Assembly (NCBI RefSeq): GCF_900176395.1 | Contig: NZ_FWXL01000004.1 | Span: 62,001 to 126,000 of the forward strand | Reading direction: 5' to 3' | DNA: 64,000 nt | Source: Novosphingobium sp. B1 | Lineage (GTDB): Bacteria > Pseudomonadota > Alphaproteobacteria > Sphingomonadales > Sphingomonadaceae | Shown: piece after piece, positions 1 through 9,100 of the stretch | Numbering within the stretch: position 1 is the stretch's first letter | How the letters are laid out: every line of letters starts with the position of its first letter | Notes under the pieces: generated by a model | What the model was told of the DNA's origin: nothing | Databases searched by the model: none | Seen by the model: the letters and a program-made list of their open reading frames with translations, nothing else | Translations under genes and position numbers: made by a program

Positions 1-182
1 CTGCGGAACCCTTCGTGATGATCTCGCAGATCGCCTCGATGTACTACTTCCTGCACTTCCTCGTCATTCTCCCGATCGTCTCTTCGATCGAGAAGCCGGA
101 ACCGCTTCCGTTCTCGATCACCGAAGCGGTGCTCGGCAAGGATGAGAGCGCCGTGCTCAACGCCAACCCCGCTGCCGCGTGA
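1..182 (+). CDS. petB: Cytochrome b of the bc1 complex, C-terminal end (partial)
   Basis: Only the last 59 codons are inside the window, read in the frame that starts at base 3 and stops at 180-182. The peptide has a hydrophobic stretch (MYYFLHFLVILPIVSSIE) followed by a polar tail, as at the C-terminus of cytochrome b. The next gene is cytochrome c1, the normal fbcFBC/petABC order. The role is therefore the quinol-oxidising membrane subunit of complex III. The identification rests on this tail plus context, since the haem-binding helices lie upstream of the window. Confidence 0.85.
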   Translation, partial: AEPFVMISQIASMYYFLHFLVILPIVSSIEKPEPLPFSITEAVLGKDESAVLNANPAAA

Positions 183-213
183 CAGCCACGAAGCGTTAGA
201 GAAAGAGAACCCT

Positions 214-1035
214 ATGGTCCGTCTTTTTGGCCCCCTCGTTGGCCTCTTCTTCGCGGTCGCGCTGCTTTGGTCGTTCGGCAACGGCGCCTACACCGCGATC
301 ACGGAACCCGCTGCTCCCACCGCAGAGCACGAGTTCCACCTCCACCCCAAGGAAGTGCACTTCGCTTCCGATGGCGCGTTCGGCAAGTTCGACAAGGCCC
401 AGCTGCAGCGCGGCTTCCAGGTCTACAAGGAAGTCTGCTCGACCTGCCACTCGATGAAGCACGTCGCATTCCGTGACCTCGCTGCCCTCGGCTACTCGGA
501 AGCCGAAGTGAAGGCGATCGCCAAGGAATGGGGCGCAAAGCAGCCGACCTTCGATCCGAAGACCGGCGAGCGCGCAGAGCGTGACAACATCCCGTCGGAC
601 TACTTCCCGACCGTGTACTATGCAGGCCAAGGCGTTCCGCCGGATCTCTCGCTGATCACCAAGGCCCGTCACGACGGTGGCGCCTATGTTCACTCGCTGC
701 TGACCGGCTATCAGGAACAGCCCGCCGAGCTTCTCAAGAAGTTCCCGGACGCCAAGACCCCGGACGGCCTCTACTACAACCCGTACTTCGCGAACCTCAA
801 CCTCGCGATGCCCGCTCCGCTGACGGGTGAGGGTCAGGTGACCTATTCGGACGGCACCAAGGCTACGGTTGACCAGATGGCGACCGACGTCTCGGCGTTC
901 CTGATCTGGACCGCAGAACCCAAGCTGGACAAGCGCAAGCAGACCGGTTGGGCAGTGCTCGGCTTCCTGCTGGTCGCCACGGTCCTTGCCTACCTCGCCA
1001 AGAAGAACGTCTGGGCTGACAAGAAGGGCGAATAA
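214..1035 (+). CDS. petC: Cytochrome c1 of the bc1 complex
   Basis: This 273-residue protein carries electrons from the Rieske centre to soluble cytochrome c on the periplasmic side of complex III. A hydrophobic N-terminal segment (about residues 4-20) exports it. The haem c site CSTCH is at 75-79, and NLAMP near 199 supplies the probable methionine ligand. A C-terminal anchor (GWAVLGFLLVATVLAYLAKK) ends the protein. An in-frame start at 142 lies inside cytochrome b; I prefer ATG 214, which follows a purine-rich AGAGAAAGAG ribosome site and starts right at the signal sequence. It ends the petABC operon, and a strong terminator follows. Confidence 0.95.
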   Translation: MVRLFGPLVGLFFAVALLWSFGNGAYTAITEPAAPTAEHEFHLHPKEVHFASDGAFGKFDKAQLQRGFQVYKEVCSTCHSMKHVAFRDLAALGYSEAEVKAIAKEWGAKQPTFDPKTGERAERDNIPSDYFPTVYYAGQGVPPDLSLITKARHDGGAYVHSLLTGYQEQPAELLKKFPDAKTPDGLYYNPYFANLNLAMPAPLTGEGQVTYSDGTKATVDQMATDVSAFLIWTAEPKLDKRKQTGWAVLGFLLVATVLAYLAKKNVWADKKGE

Positions 1036-1068
1036 GTCCTTCCCGGCCAGACCGGCGAAACGAACAAA

Positions 1069-1093
1069 GGCCACCGGAAACGGTGGCCTTTTT
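1069..1093 (+). terminator. Rho-independent terminator after the bc1 operon
   Basis: A perfect 8-bp stem GGCCACCG / CGGTGGCC with a GAAA tetraloop (1077-1080) is followed directly by five T. It lies 33 bp after the cytochrome c1 stop and before the chosen apt start, which argues against starting apt at 1083. Confidence 0.9.
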
Positions 1094-1121
1094 CGTATCC
1101 GGCGATAGCATTGCCCAGGCA

Positions 1122-1658
1122 ATGACACCCGATGATCTCAAAGCCCTCGTGCGGACCGTGCCGGACTTCCCTGCCCCCGGCATCCTGTTCCGCGATATCA
1201 CAACGCTGATCTCGCACGGTGCCGGCTTCTCAGCCTGCATCGCTCATCTCGCAGACATGGCACGCGCCGCCGGTGCCCAGGCCATCGCCGGGATGGAAGC
1301 GCGCGGCTTCATCTTCGGCGCCGCCGTTGCTGCCCACATGGGGTTGGGCTTCGTGCCCGTGCGAAAGCCGGGCAAGCTACCGGTGAAGACCATCGGCATC
1401 GACTATGCGCTCGAATACGGGCGCGACCGACTGGAGATCGATCCTACCGCCATCGCCCAAGGCCAGCGCGTCGTCATCATCGACGACCTCATCGCCACCG
1501 GCGGCACCGCCCTCGCCGCGGCTGAACTTCTGCGCATGGCTGGCGCCAGCGTCACCCACGCCCTCTTCGTGATCGACCTACCCGACCTCCACGGTGCCGC
1601 CCGCCTGCGCGACGCCGGGCTGACGGTAGAAGCTCTGATGGATTTCCCGGGGCACTGA
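1122..1658 (+). CDS. apt: Adenine phosphoribosyltransferase
   Basis: Converts adenine and PRPP to AMP in purine salvage, in the cytoplasm. The 178 residues match the usual Apt length. Visible family marks are the N-terminal DFPAPGILFRDIT block, EARGFIFG, and the PRPP-binding loop VVIIDDLIATGGTA. The reading frame is open back to 1083, but that part lies within the preceding terminator, so ATG 1122 (TPDDLK) is chosen; its ribosome site is weak. The next gene starts 6 bp after the stop and is probably translated with it. Confidence 0.95.
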   Translation: MTPDDLKALVRTVPDFPAPGILFRDITTLISHGAGFSACIAHLADMARAAGAQAIAGMEARGFIFGAAVAAHMGLGFVPVRKPGKLPVKTIGIDYALEYGRDRLEIDPTAIAQGQRVVIIDDLIATGGTALAAAELLRMAGASVTHALFVIDLPDLHGAARLRDAGLTVEALMDFPGH

Positions 1659-1664
1659 AGAACC

Positions 1665-2336
1665 GTGTTCAATCTCGAAGAACTGAGCCTGACAGGCGCA
1701 GTCAGACTTCCGCAACTGGCTTCGCCGCTGCTATCAGCGGCAGAAGCAGTTGTCCGCGATCTCCCGGCCGAGCGCGCCGGACTGCGACTTAACGGACAAC
1801 CCGGCCTGCGACCGCTGCTTGACCGAGCGAACGCGATCGGACGAGCGGCATGCCGCGCGCTCGGTCCGGATGCCCAACCTGTGCGGGCGCTGTTCTTCGA
1901 CAAGAGCGAACGGAACAATTGGGCCTTGGGCTGGCATCAAGACCGAACCATTTGCGTGGAGGAGAGAATTGAAACCCCTGGCTTCGGTCCTTGGACCAAC
2001 AAACAGGGAATGCTCCACGTCGCCCCGCCTGAAAGCATATTGCAGGGCATGGTTACGCTGCGCATTCATCTGGATGCCGTGCCAGGAACAAACGCGCCAT
2101 TGCTCGTGGCGTCCGGTTCACACCGCCTTGGTCGAATCCCCGAACCGCAAGTGCCTGCCATCGTCAAGCAGAGCAAAATCTTGACATGCCTGGCTGAGAG
2201 GGGAGACGTCTGGCTCTACTCCACGCTTGTTCTTCACGCTTCGGACGCTGCCAGCCAACCAACGCGCCGCCGGGTGCTTCAGGTCGATTACGCGGCCTTG
2301 GCGTTGCCCAACGGACTTGAGTGGGCCGGAGTCTGA
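1665..2336 (+). CDS. Phytanoyl-CoA dioxygenase (PhyH)-like protein
   Basis: A 223-residue protein with the signature of the Fe(II)/2-oxoglutarate dioxygenase family of PhyH type. H91-x-D93 in WHQDRT and H191 in LHAS form the probable iron triad. The arginines at 201-203 in RRRVLQVDY are placed to bind 2-oxoglutarate. The substrate is unknown; the family hydroxylates fatty acyl-CoAs, amino acids and other small molecules. The start is GTG at 1665, since no ATG fits the conserved part. It follows apt by 6 bp, so the two form one transcription unit although no functional link is obvious. It converges with the acyl-CoA synthetase gene on the minus strand. Confidence 0.75.
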   Translation: MFNLEELSLTGAVRLPQLASPLLSAAEAVVRDLPAERAGLRLNGQPGLRPLLDRANAIGRAACRALGPDAQPVRALFFDKSERNNWALGWHQDRTICVEERIETPGFGPWTNKQGMLHVAPPESILQGMVTLRIHLDAVPGTNAPLLVASGSHRLGRIPEPQVPAIVKQSKILTCLAERGDVWLYSTLVLHASDAASQPTRRRVLQVDYAALALPNGLEWAGV

Positions 2337-2361
2337 GACTCCGGCGACCACCTCACGCCGC

Positions 2362-4482
2362 TCACTCCACCAGCATCAGTGCATCGAGCGCTACCACGCC
2401 TTCGCCCTTGGGGTGCAGGATCACCGGATTGAGATCGATCTCGCGGATCGAGGGTTCGGCGCGCAGCACCTGGCCCACCTTGACGATCAGCGCGGCCAAG
2501 GCTGGGACGTCGAGTTCGGGTGAGCCGCGGTAGCCGCTGAGCAGCGCCGCGCTCTTGAGCTTCATAAGCTCGGCCTCGACCGCTGCCTGCGTCAGATCGG
2601 CGGTCAACAGGCGAACGTCCTGCAGGATTTCCGCGGTCACGCCGCCAAAGCCCGCCAGCACGACCGGCCCCCATTCGGGATCGTTCTTCGCGCCGACGAT
2701 CATTTCCATGCCGCGCTTGCCCATCGCTTCGATCAGCACGCCGTCCAGGCGGATCGACGCGGAATAGGCGGCGACATTGGCGTGGATGCGGTCCCATGCC
2801 TCGCGTACGGCCTGGCCGTCGGCAAGGTTCAGGATCACGCCACCGGCATCGCTCTTGTGCCCGAGCGCCGCGGCTTGTGCCTTCATCGCCACCGGAAAGC
2901 CGACCGCATCGGCGGCCGCGACTGCGGCTTCGGCGCTGTCGGCAAAGCCACCCTTGGGGAAGCTCACGCCGAGCGGCCCGAGCAGTTCCTTCGACTTGTA
3001 TTCCGGGATCACGCCGTGAACGTCGGAAAGGCCGGGCAGTGGCGTTGGGGCAAGATCGTTGGCGGAAAGGTATTGGGCCGACCAGTGCGTCAGCCGCGCT
3101 ACGGCGCGCAGGGCGCGTTCGGTTGTCGGAAACCACGGAATGCCAGCCGCCCGCAGCGCGGCGATGCGCTCGGCCGGAACGTCAGCCCCTTCGTCCAGCC
3201 CGGCGAAGATGACCGGCTTGGTCAGCGTCTTGCCTTCCACGGCGGCAAGGATCGGCGGGAACTTGATCTTGCAGGTGACCGGTTCGGCCTGGATGATCCC
3301 GGCGAAGACCGTGCCGACGCGCTCGTCTTCCAGCAGCGCCTCGACGCAGCGGGTATAGATCGCCGGCTCCGAAAGCCCCTGCGCAGTGATGTCGAGCGGA
3401 TTCGATACCGGCACGAACGGCGGCAGCGCCTCGCGCAGAAGCGGTGAATCCTCATCGTGCAGATCGGCCAGCGGCAGGTCGAGCTCTTCCGCGAGATCGA
3501 GCGTCAGCGCCTTGAACGCGCCGGATTCACCCAGCACCGCCGTCTTGCCCGAAGGCAGCGCCGCACAGCGAACTGCGATCTCGGCAATGTCGCCCAGTTC
3601 TTCCAGCGTCTCGGCAAAGATCACCCCGGCGCGGGCCACCATCGCGCGCATCAGCTTGTAGTCGCCTGCCATGGCGCCGGTATGGGTTGCGGCCGATTCA
3701 CGCGCCGCGCTCGATTTGCCGGGGTGCAGCAGGACCACGGGCTTGCCGGCAGCCTTCGCGCGCCGCGCGGCCGCGAGAAACGCCTGCGGCTTGCGGAACT
3801 GCTCGACGATCATGGCGATCACGTGCGTGTCGTCCTGATCGACCAGCCAGTCGACATAGTCCTCGACCCCGCTGGCTGCCTCGTTCCCGGTCGAGACCGA
3901 GTAGGACACACCTGCATCACGTGCGAGCAACATCGTGCCCAGCACGGCCGCCATCGCACCCGATTGCGAAACGATGCCAATGGCGCGCTTGCCCGCCGGG
4001 GGCACGGCGTTGGTCTCGACAAAGGTCAGCGGAATGCGATCGACGTAGTTGACGAGGCCGAGGCAGTTCGGCCCTTCGACCACCATGCCTGCCTCGTGCG
4101 CGATCCGGGCAATCTCGCGCTGTTCGGCAAGGCCCTCTTCGCCGCCTTCGGCAAAGCCTGCCGAGAAGATGACCACGCCGCCGCACTGGCGCGCCGCCAG
4201 CCCCTTGACCGCATCAAGCACGCCTGCGCGCGGAATCGCCAGCACGGCCACGTCCACGCCTTCGGGCAGTGCGTCGACGGACGGGTAGCAGCGCTTGCCC
4301 ATGATCTCGTCGCGCTTGGGGTTCACCGGATAGACCGCACCCAGATATCCGTTGCGATCGAGATTGGTCAGCAGCGTGGCACCAAGTGCGCCCGGCTTGT
4401 CAGATGCGCCAACCACGGCGACGGACTTCGGGCGCAGGAAACGGTCAAGCGCAGCGTGAGACAGACTCGATTCAACGGCCAT
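2362..4482 (-). CDS. ADP-forming acyl-CoA synthetase family protein
   Basis: A 706-residue fused CoA ligase of the nucleoside-diphosphate-forming type, which makes an acyl-CoA from acid, CoA and ATP through a phosphohistidine. The N-terminal CoA-binding Rossmann domain has SVAVVGASDKPGALG. The segment ATHTGAMAGD carries the likely phosphorylated histidine. An ATP-grasp domain occupies about residues 480-700. ATG 4482 has GGAGG 6 bases upstream. Feruloyl-CoA synthetase FerA of Sphingobium SYK-6 belongs to this family, so an aromatic-acid substrate is possible in this organism. Acetate or other acids are equally allowed by what I can see. No feruloyl-CoA hydratase gene is adjacent. Confidence 0.8.
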   Translation of the reverse strand: MAVESSLSHAALDRFLRPKSVAVVGASDKPGALGATLLTNLDRNGYLGAVYPVNPKRDEIMGKRCYPSVDALPEGVDVAVLAIPRAGVLDAVKGLAARQCGGVVIFSAGFAEGGEEGLAEQREIARIAHEAGMVVEGPNCLGLVNYVDRIPLTFVETNAVPPAGKRAIGIVSQSGAMAAVLGTMLLARDAGVSYSVSTGNEAASGVEDYVDWLVDQDDTHVIAMIVEQFRKPQAFLAAARRAKAAGKPVVLLHPGKSSAARESAATHTGAMAGDYKLMRAMVARAGVIFAETLEELGDIAEIAVRCAALPSGKTAVLGESGAFKALTLDLAEELDLPLADLHDEDSPLLREALPPFVPVSNPLDITAQGLSEPAIYTRCVEALLEDERVGTVFAGIIQAEPVTCKIKFPPILAAVEGKTLTKPVIFAGLDEGADVPAERIAALRAAGIPWFPTTERALRAVARLTHWSAQYLSANDLAPTPLPGLSDVHGVIPEYKSKELLGPLGVSFPKGGFADSAEAAVAAADAVGFPVAMKAQAAALGHKSDAGGVILNLADGQAVREAWDRIHANVAAYSASIRLDGVLIEAMGKRGMEMIVGAKNDPEWGPVVLAGFGGVTAEILQDVRLLTADLTQAAVEAELMKLKSAALLSGYRGSPELDVPALAALIVKVGQVLRAEPSIREIDLNPVILHPKGEGVVALDALMLVE

Positions 4483-4548
4483 GGCATCCTCCGATTTCGC
4501 TATGCGCTATAACAATTATCGGAAGAACGGCAAGTGGGCGTGAAGAGA

Positions 4549-5493
4549 TCAGGCCTGCACGACCCTTTGGTGCAGGGCCCCGAACGGCGCGCGCCCCTCG
4601 GCGTCGACCGCTTCCATCCTCACGGTGTCCCCGAAGGCCATGAATGCGGTCTTGGGTTCGCCCTCGTCCAGCACTTCGATCCCGCGCCGCTCGGCGATGC
4701 ACGACGAGCCGATCTCGCGGAAGTTTTCGTTGGAGACCGTGCCCGATCCGATCACCGTGCCTGCGACAAGATCGCGCGTGCGCGCGGCGTGGGCGACGAG
4801 TTCGTGAAAGCCGAAGCCCATCGCGTGCCCATTGGCTGCGCCAAAGCGCTTGCCATTCCAGTCGACCAGCAGATCGAGGCAGACGCGACCATTCTTCCAG
4901 GCATCACCCAGTTCGTCGGGCGTCACCGCGAACGGAGCCATCGCACAGGCGGGCTTTGCCCCGACCCACCCGAACCCGGTCTTCATTTCGGGGCCAGCCA
5001 GCGTGCGCAGCGACCAGTCGTTGATCTGCACGACCAGGCGGATATGTTTCATCGCTTCTGCCGCAGACGTGCCCATCGGCACGGCATCGACGATCACGCC
5101 GAACTCGCCCTCGAAATCGATGCCGAGATCGGTCGACGGAAAGCGCGCTTCGGTCCCAGTGGCCATGAAGGTGTCCGACATGCCCTGGTACATCAGCGGC
5201 ACGTTGGTCTTGGGCTTGGTGATGCCAAGCACTGCGTCCATCAGGTCGCCATGGCTCTGGAAGGCCGAGCCATCGAGCCACTGCCACGCGCGCGGCAGCG
5301 GCGCGAGCAGCGTTGCATCAGCAAGCGTTTCGGGAAACGCGGTGATGGCCTGCAAAGCCGGAGCAAGTGCACCCCACCCCTCGAGCAATTCCTGCAACGT
5401 CGCCACAGGCGCATAGCCGAAGGCATCGCCCTGCGGCGAGACGACGATCAGCCGCCCGTCACGAGTGCCATTGTCGATGGTGGCAAGGCGCAT
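4549..5493 (-). CDS. Fumarylacetoacetate hydrolase (FAH) family protein
   Basis: A 314-residue protein like the bacterial fumarylacetoacetate hydrolases that open with a conserved LATIDNGTRDGRLIVVS block. FAH-fold enzymes are metal-dependent and cleave or hydrate beta-diketo or 2-keto acids. The paired acidic metal ligands are visible in GIDFEGEFGV, and the aspartate of VQINDWSLR is the likely further ligand. ATG 5493 is preceded by GGGAGAATGAC; an upstream GTG extension has no such site. It is transcribed in the same direction as the CoA synthetase, ending 66 bp downstream of that gene's start codon on the opposite side, so it is the upstream gene of the pair. No tyrosine-degradation partner is nearby, so the substrate is open. 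Confidence 0.8.
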   Translation of the reverse strand: MRLATIDNGTRDGRLIVVSPQGDAFGYAPVATLQELLEGWGALAPALQAITAFPETLADATLLAPLPRAWQWLDGSAFQSHGDLMDAVLGITKPKTNVPLMYQGMSDTFMATGTEARFPSTDLGIDFEGEFGVIVDAVPMGTSAAEAMKHIRLVVQINDWSLRTLAGPEMKTGFGWVGAKPACAMAPFAVTPDELGDAWKNGRVCLDLLVDWNGKRFGAANGHAMGFGFHELVAHAARTRDLVAGTVIGSGTVSNENFREIGSSCIAERRGIEVLDEGEPKTAFMAFGDTVRMEAVDAEGRAPFGALHQRVVQA

Positions 5494-5599
5494 GTCATTC
5501 TCCCGGTGCTGTCCTGGGCAAACGCCTAGTCGGCCCAAGGCAGCACCGCAAAGGAATGCTATTTATTGCAACCTATTCACAAGATTGATGATGTGGGCG

Positions 5600-5890
5600 T
5601 CAAGCCAGTGGTTGCCAGTCGAAGGCGAGTTCGCCTTCCTTGTGGGCGAAGCGGTTGAGATGATCTGCAACGACCTGTTGCATGCGCGAAAGGTCACCGT
5701 CCCCCGTGATCGTGCAGGTCACTTCCAGCGCGGCATCGCTGGCCTTGAGATCAACCGGCCCGAACGGCAGCGCCACACGCCCCGCCTGCGGATCGAACGA
5801 AACCTCGAACTTATGGCCCCAGTGCTTGCAGAGCTGCTGCAGGTAACGGCTGGCATTTGCTGTCGGGACGATGGCGCGGCTGGAGGGCAT
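5600..5890 (-). CDS. DUF2218 domain protein
   Basis: A 96-residue cytoplasmic protein matching the small DUF2218 family along its full length (start SSRAIVPTANASRYLQQLCKHW, internal GDLSRMQQVVADHLNRFAHKE). The function is unknown. In other proteobacteria such genes often sit beside PadR-type regulators and siderophore-interacting ferric reductases, which suggests a link with iron; that is background knowledge and no such gene is adjacent here. A palindrome overlapping its probable promoter suggests that it is repressed. The gene stands alone between the FAH gene and the tRNA. Confidence 0.7.
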   Translation of the reverse strand: MPSSRAIVPTANASRYLQQLCKHWGHKFEVSFDPQAGRVALPFGPVDLKASDAALEVTCTITGDGDLSRMQQVVADHLNRFAHKEGELAFDWQPLA

Positions 5891-5925
5891 TATGGACTCG
5901 CTTTCAAGACTTACTTTGATACCTC

Positions 5926-5954
5926 TAAGATATATCTTGAAAACACTTCGTCAA
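5926..5954 (-). promoter_or_regulatory. Promoter with palindromic operator in front of the DUF2218 gene
   Basis: Read on the minus strand, TTGACG (5954-5949) and TATCTT (5932-5927) are spaced 16 bp apart. The perfect 12-bp palindrome AAGATATATCTT (5927-5938) covers the -10 element, the position expected for a repressor site. The AT-rich ATATAT core stands out in GC-rich surroundings and resembles sites bound by PadR/YqjI-type repressors; the regulator is not identified here. Confidence 0.5.
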
Positions 5955-6053
5955 GCCCTTTGTCGATTCACGTCGCATCCAAGGTTGACGGGATCGCCAA
6001 GTCCGTGGCAAGCGCCGGTCGACCACGAGGCCGGATCCGGCCTGCTGGCCCGG

Positions 6054-6127
<74 letters not shown>

Positions 6128-6156
6128 CCTTCTACCAGGACTGCTCGACTTCAGGC

Positions 6157-9100
6157 TCACGGTGTCGGCCTTGCGAAAATGGCCGTGCCGTTGACGGTGA
6201 AAAAGCTGTTCGAGGACAGATCGCTGATCTGATAGCCAAGCCCGACGTGGCTAGCACCTTCTCCATAGAGGCCGCCAACCACGCTCGCGGTGCAGGACGA
6301 CAGGCAACTGCTTTTATTGAGCGGCGTGAGGCCGACCGAGGCCGAAGCAAAGCGCATGTTCGTGCCGACCTGCAGCCCGCCGTTCGATGGGTCTGCCGAA
6401 CCTCCGGCCGTGGCGACGGTCCAGCCGCGCGCGCCAGCGTTCACGGCCAGGCTGAAGCCCACCTTGGCCTGCGTACCGAACTGGACCGCGAGCGTCCCGG
6501 ACACCGTGCCGGAATTGCCATCGGCACCGTTGTAATTCGTCGGCGCGGTCGATCCCGCCAGGGCATAATCTATCTTGCCCGTGGCCGGCAGGTTCACCGC
6601 AGGCGTTCCGGTCACGATGTGGGTATTGGGGTTGAGGTTGGCATTGGTGCTGACGTTGTCCCAACGGCTCCACGCGATCGCATCGCCTGCCCGGCCATGC
6701 TCCTTGAGCACCGAGGGGCTTGCGTAGCTCGTTGTCGAATTGGCATTGAGCTTGACGCGGGTGATGGCACCGTCGCCGGCGATATCGACTTCCTGCGCGG
6801 AAAAGGCGCTTGTGCCGCCATCGGCCAATGACAGGGTGGTCGCGTTGGCAAGCGTCGTGACTGAAGGAGCGCTGGACAGCGTGCCCTGCTTGCCGAACAG
6901 CGCCGCTCCGACGATCGCATTCCCGCCAATGGTGGTGTAGCCGAAGCCGATCCGGTTTTCAGGCGTCGCTCCGCCAAAGCCGCCATAGAAATTGACCAGG
7001 CAGCCGGAAGTGACGCAGGCGGGTCCCGTCTGCGACAGCGTGGGCCGGATCACCACGAACACGGGATCGTTGCCGGCCTGTGCTGCCTGCAACGTGCCGT
7101 TGACGCCGCCTGGCGTTCCAAAGGTGTAGGTCGCGTCCGGCATGGTGATCGTGCCGCTCATGGCGTAAGTCAGCGCAGTGCCGAAACCGATCCGCAGGCT
7201 TGCCTCGAACGTCCCGGCCGCCGTGTGGGCATCGTTGTAGACCGGCTTCGTCGCCGCGATCAGATCGTAGGTGATCGATCCCGACAGCGGCAAGGCGCCG
7301 GTGATCGGAGCCATCAACACATAGGCGAGGCCTCCGTTGGCACCGTAGGTGGACTTCAGTCCGCCCAGCGTAAGGTCACCATCGAACAGGCGCCCGATCA
7401 CCCCGGAGGTGTCACCGGCAAGATCGGTGAAACGGGCTGTACCCGGCGTGATAAGCGAGTTGCTGCTGAAGCGCCCATCGCTTTCGACCGAACTGCTCAC
7501 GTTGTTGAAATAGCCGGATGCGCCTTGCGACGATACGTACATCGTATTGGCAGAGCCGCTGACAAATCCACCGGCATAGTTGCCCGAACCGATGCTTGCG
7601 CTGCCGGTGCCCGAAGTAGCACCAAGATAGGGCAGCGCCGTTCCGCCCTGGCCGAAGATGGCCACGCCATTGACCTGGCTGGCCTGCACCGTCCGGTCGG
7701 TCAGGCTGTAGGCAAACCCGGCATAGGCGGCGTTCTGGCCAAACAGATTGCCGTTGAGCGTGGTCGTGCAGGTCGAGACGCAGCCTCCGCCCGAGATCGC
7801 GCTTGTGGCAAGGTTCGTGGCGTTGCCGACAAAGCTGCGGTCTGCGGCGACGACAAGGCCGCCGTTCGTCGGATCGAGCGCGCCGCCTGCGGTTTGCACG
7901 TGCCAGGCGCGGTTGGCCGTGGCGACGTCCATCGCAAGGCCGACCCTGGGTGTCGTGCCGAAGCTGACGGCAAGGCTGCCGGTGAACGTCCCGGTCTGCC
8001 CTTCCGGTGCATTGTAGTCGGTCGGTGCGGTTCCCCCCACCAGCCGATAGTCGACCTTGCCGCTCGCCGGAATGGTGGTCGCAGGAGTGCCGACCAACAG
8101 GTGATTGTTGAAGTTCACCGCATTGTTTGCCGTGTCCGAGAGATAGCGTGTCCACGCCGCGTCATCGCCGAAACTGCCGTACTCCTTCACCACGTTCGCC
8201 GGATTGGCGGCATAGTTGAAGTCCAGCGCGCTGCCGTCCCGGGTAAAGCGCAAGCGGCTTATCTTCCCGTCGCTGGTGACGTCAGCCTCCACCGGCGAGG
8301 CGACCAGCGTTCCCTCGGCGCTGGTATTGTAGCCAACCCGCGTCGGTGCGGCAGTCGGCAGTCCGGAAAACTGATCCGGATTGCCGCCGCCTGCAAGGTA
8401 GACATAGAAGTTCTGGATGAAGGCCAGCGTCGTCCCGTCGAACAGCGCCGCCAGCACGCCGGCATCGGTCAGCGCCTTGAGGTAGGCGACGATCTGCTCC
8501 TGCGTCAGCAGCGTGTAGGCCGAAGGCTTTCCTCCTGCCGCGATGAAGGCATAGTAGGCTTCGAGCGCAGCCACGTAATCTGCATAGACCGGAAGTGCAG
8601 CGTAGCTGTCAGGCGTGCCGCCGCCGGCCAGGAACGCGTAGTAGGCCGTCACGAACTCGGCCTGCGCCCCCAGCAAGGTCACCAGCTTGCCACTGTCGAT
8701 CAGCGCCTTGATGTACTGCTGCAGCAGGGCAAGATCAGCCCCGGTATAGGCGCTCGGCAAGCCGCCGGCCTGCAGGTAGGCGACATAGGCCGACAGCGCT
8801 TCGGCAAAGGCCTGATAGTTTGGCGGCGTCGGCAGGCCGGTGTACAGATCCGGGTTACCGCCGTTCGCCAGATAGGTGAAGAACGCCGAGTAGAAGCTGG
8901 CAAGCTGGCCGAGAAACGTCTCGTTCGCGCCGGCCGCCGAAAGCGCCGCCAGGTATTGCCGGATCTCGTCCTGCGTCAGCGCGGTATAGGCAGAAGGCAG
9001 GCCCCCATCCTGCAGGAACGCGTAATAGGCCTGCAGCGCCGTGGCATATCCGGCAAATACATTGACGGGCAGGCCTTGCCAGCCATCGATCGTCCCGCCC

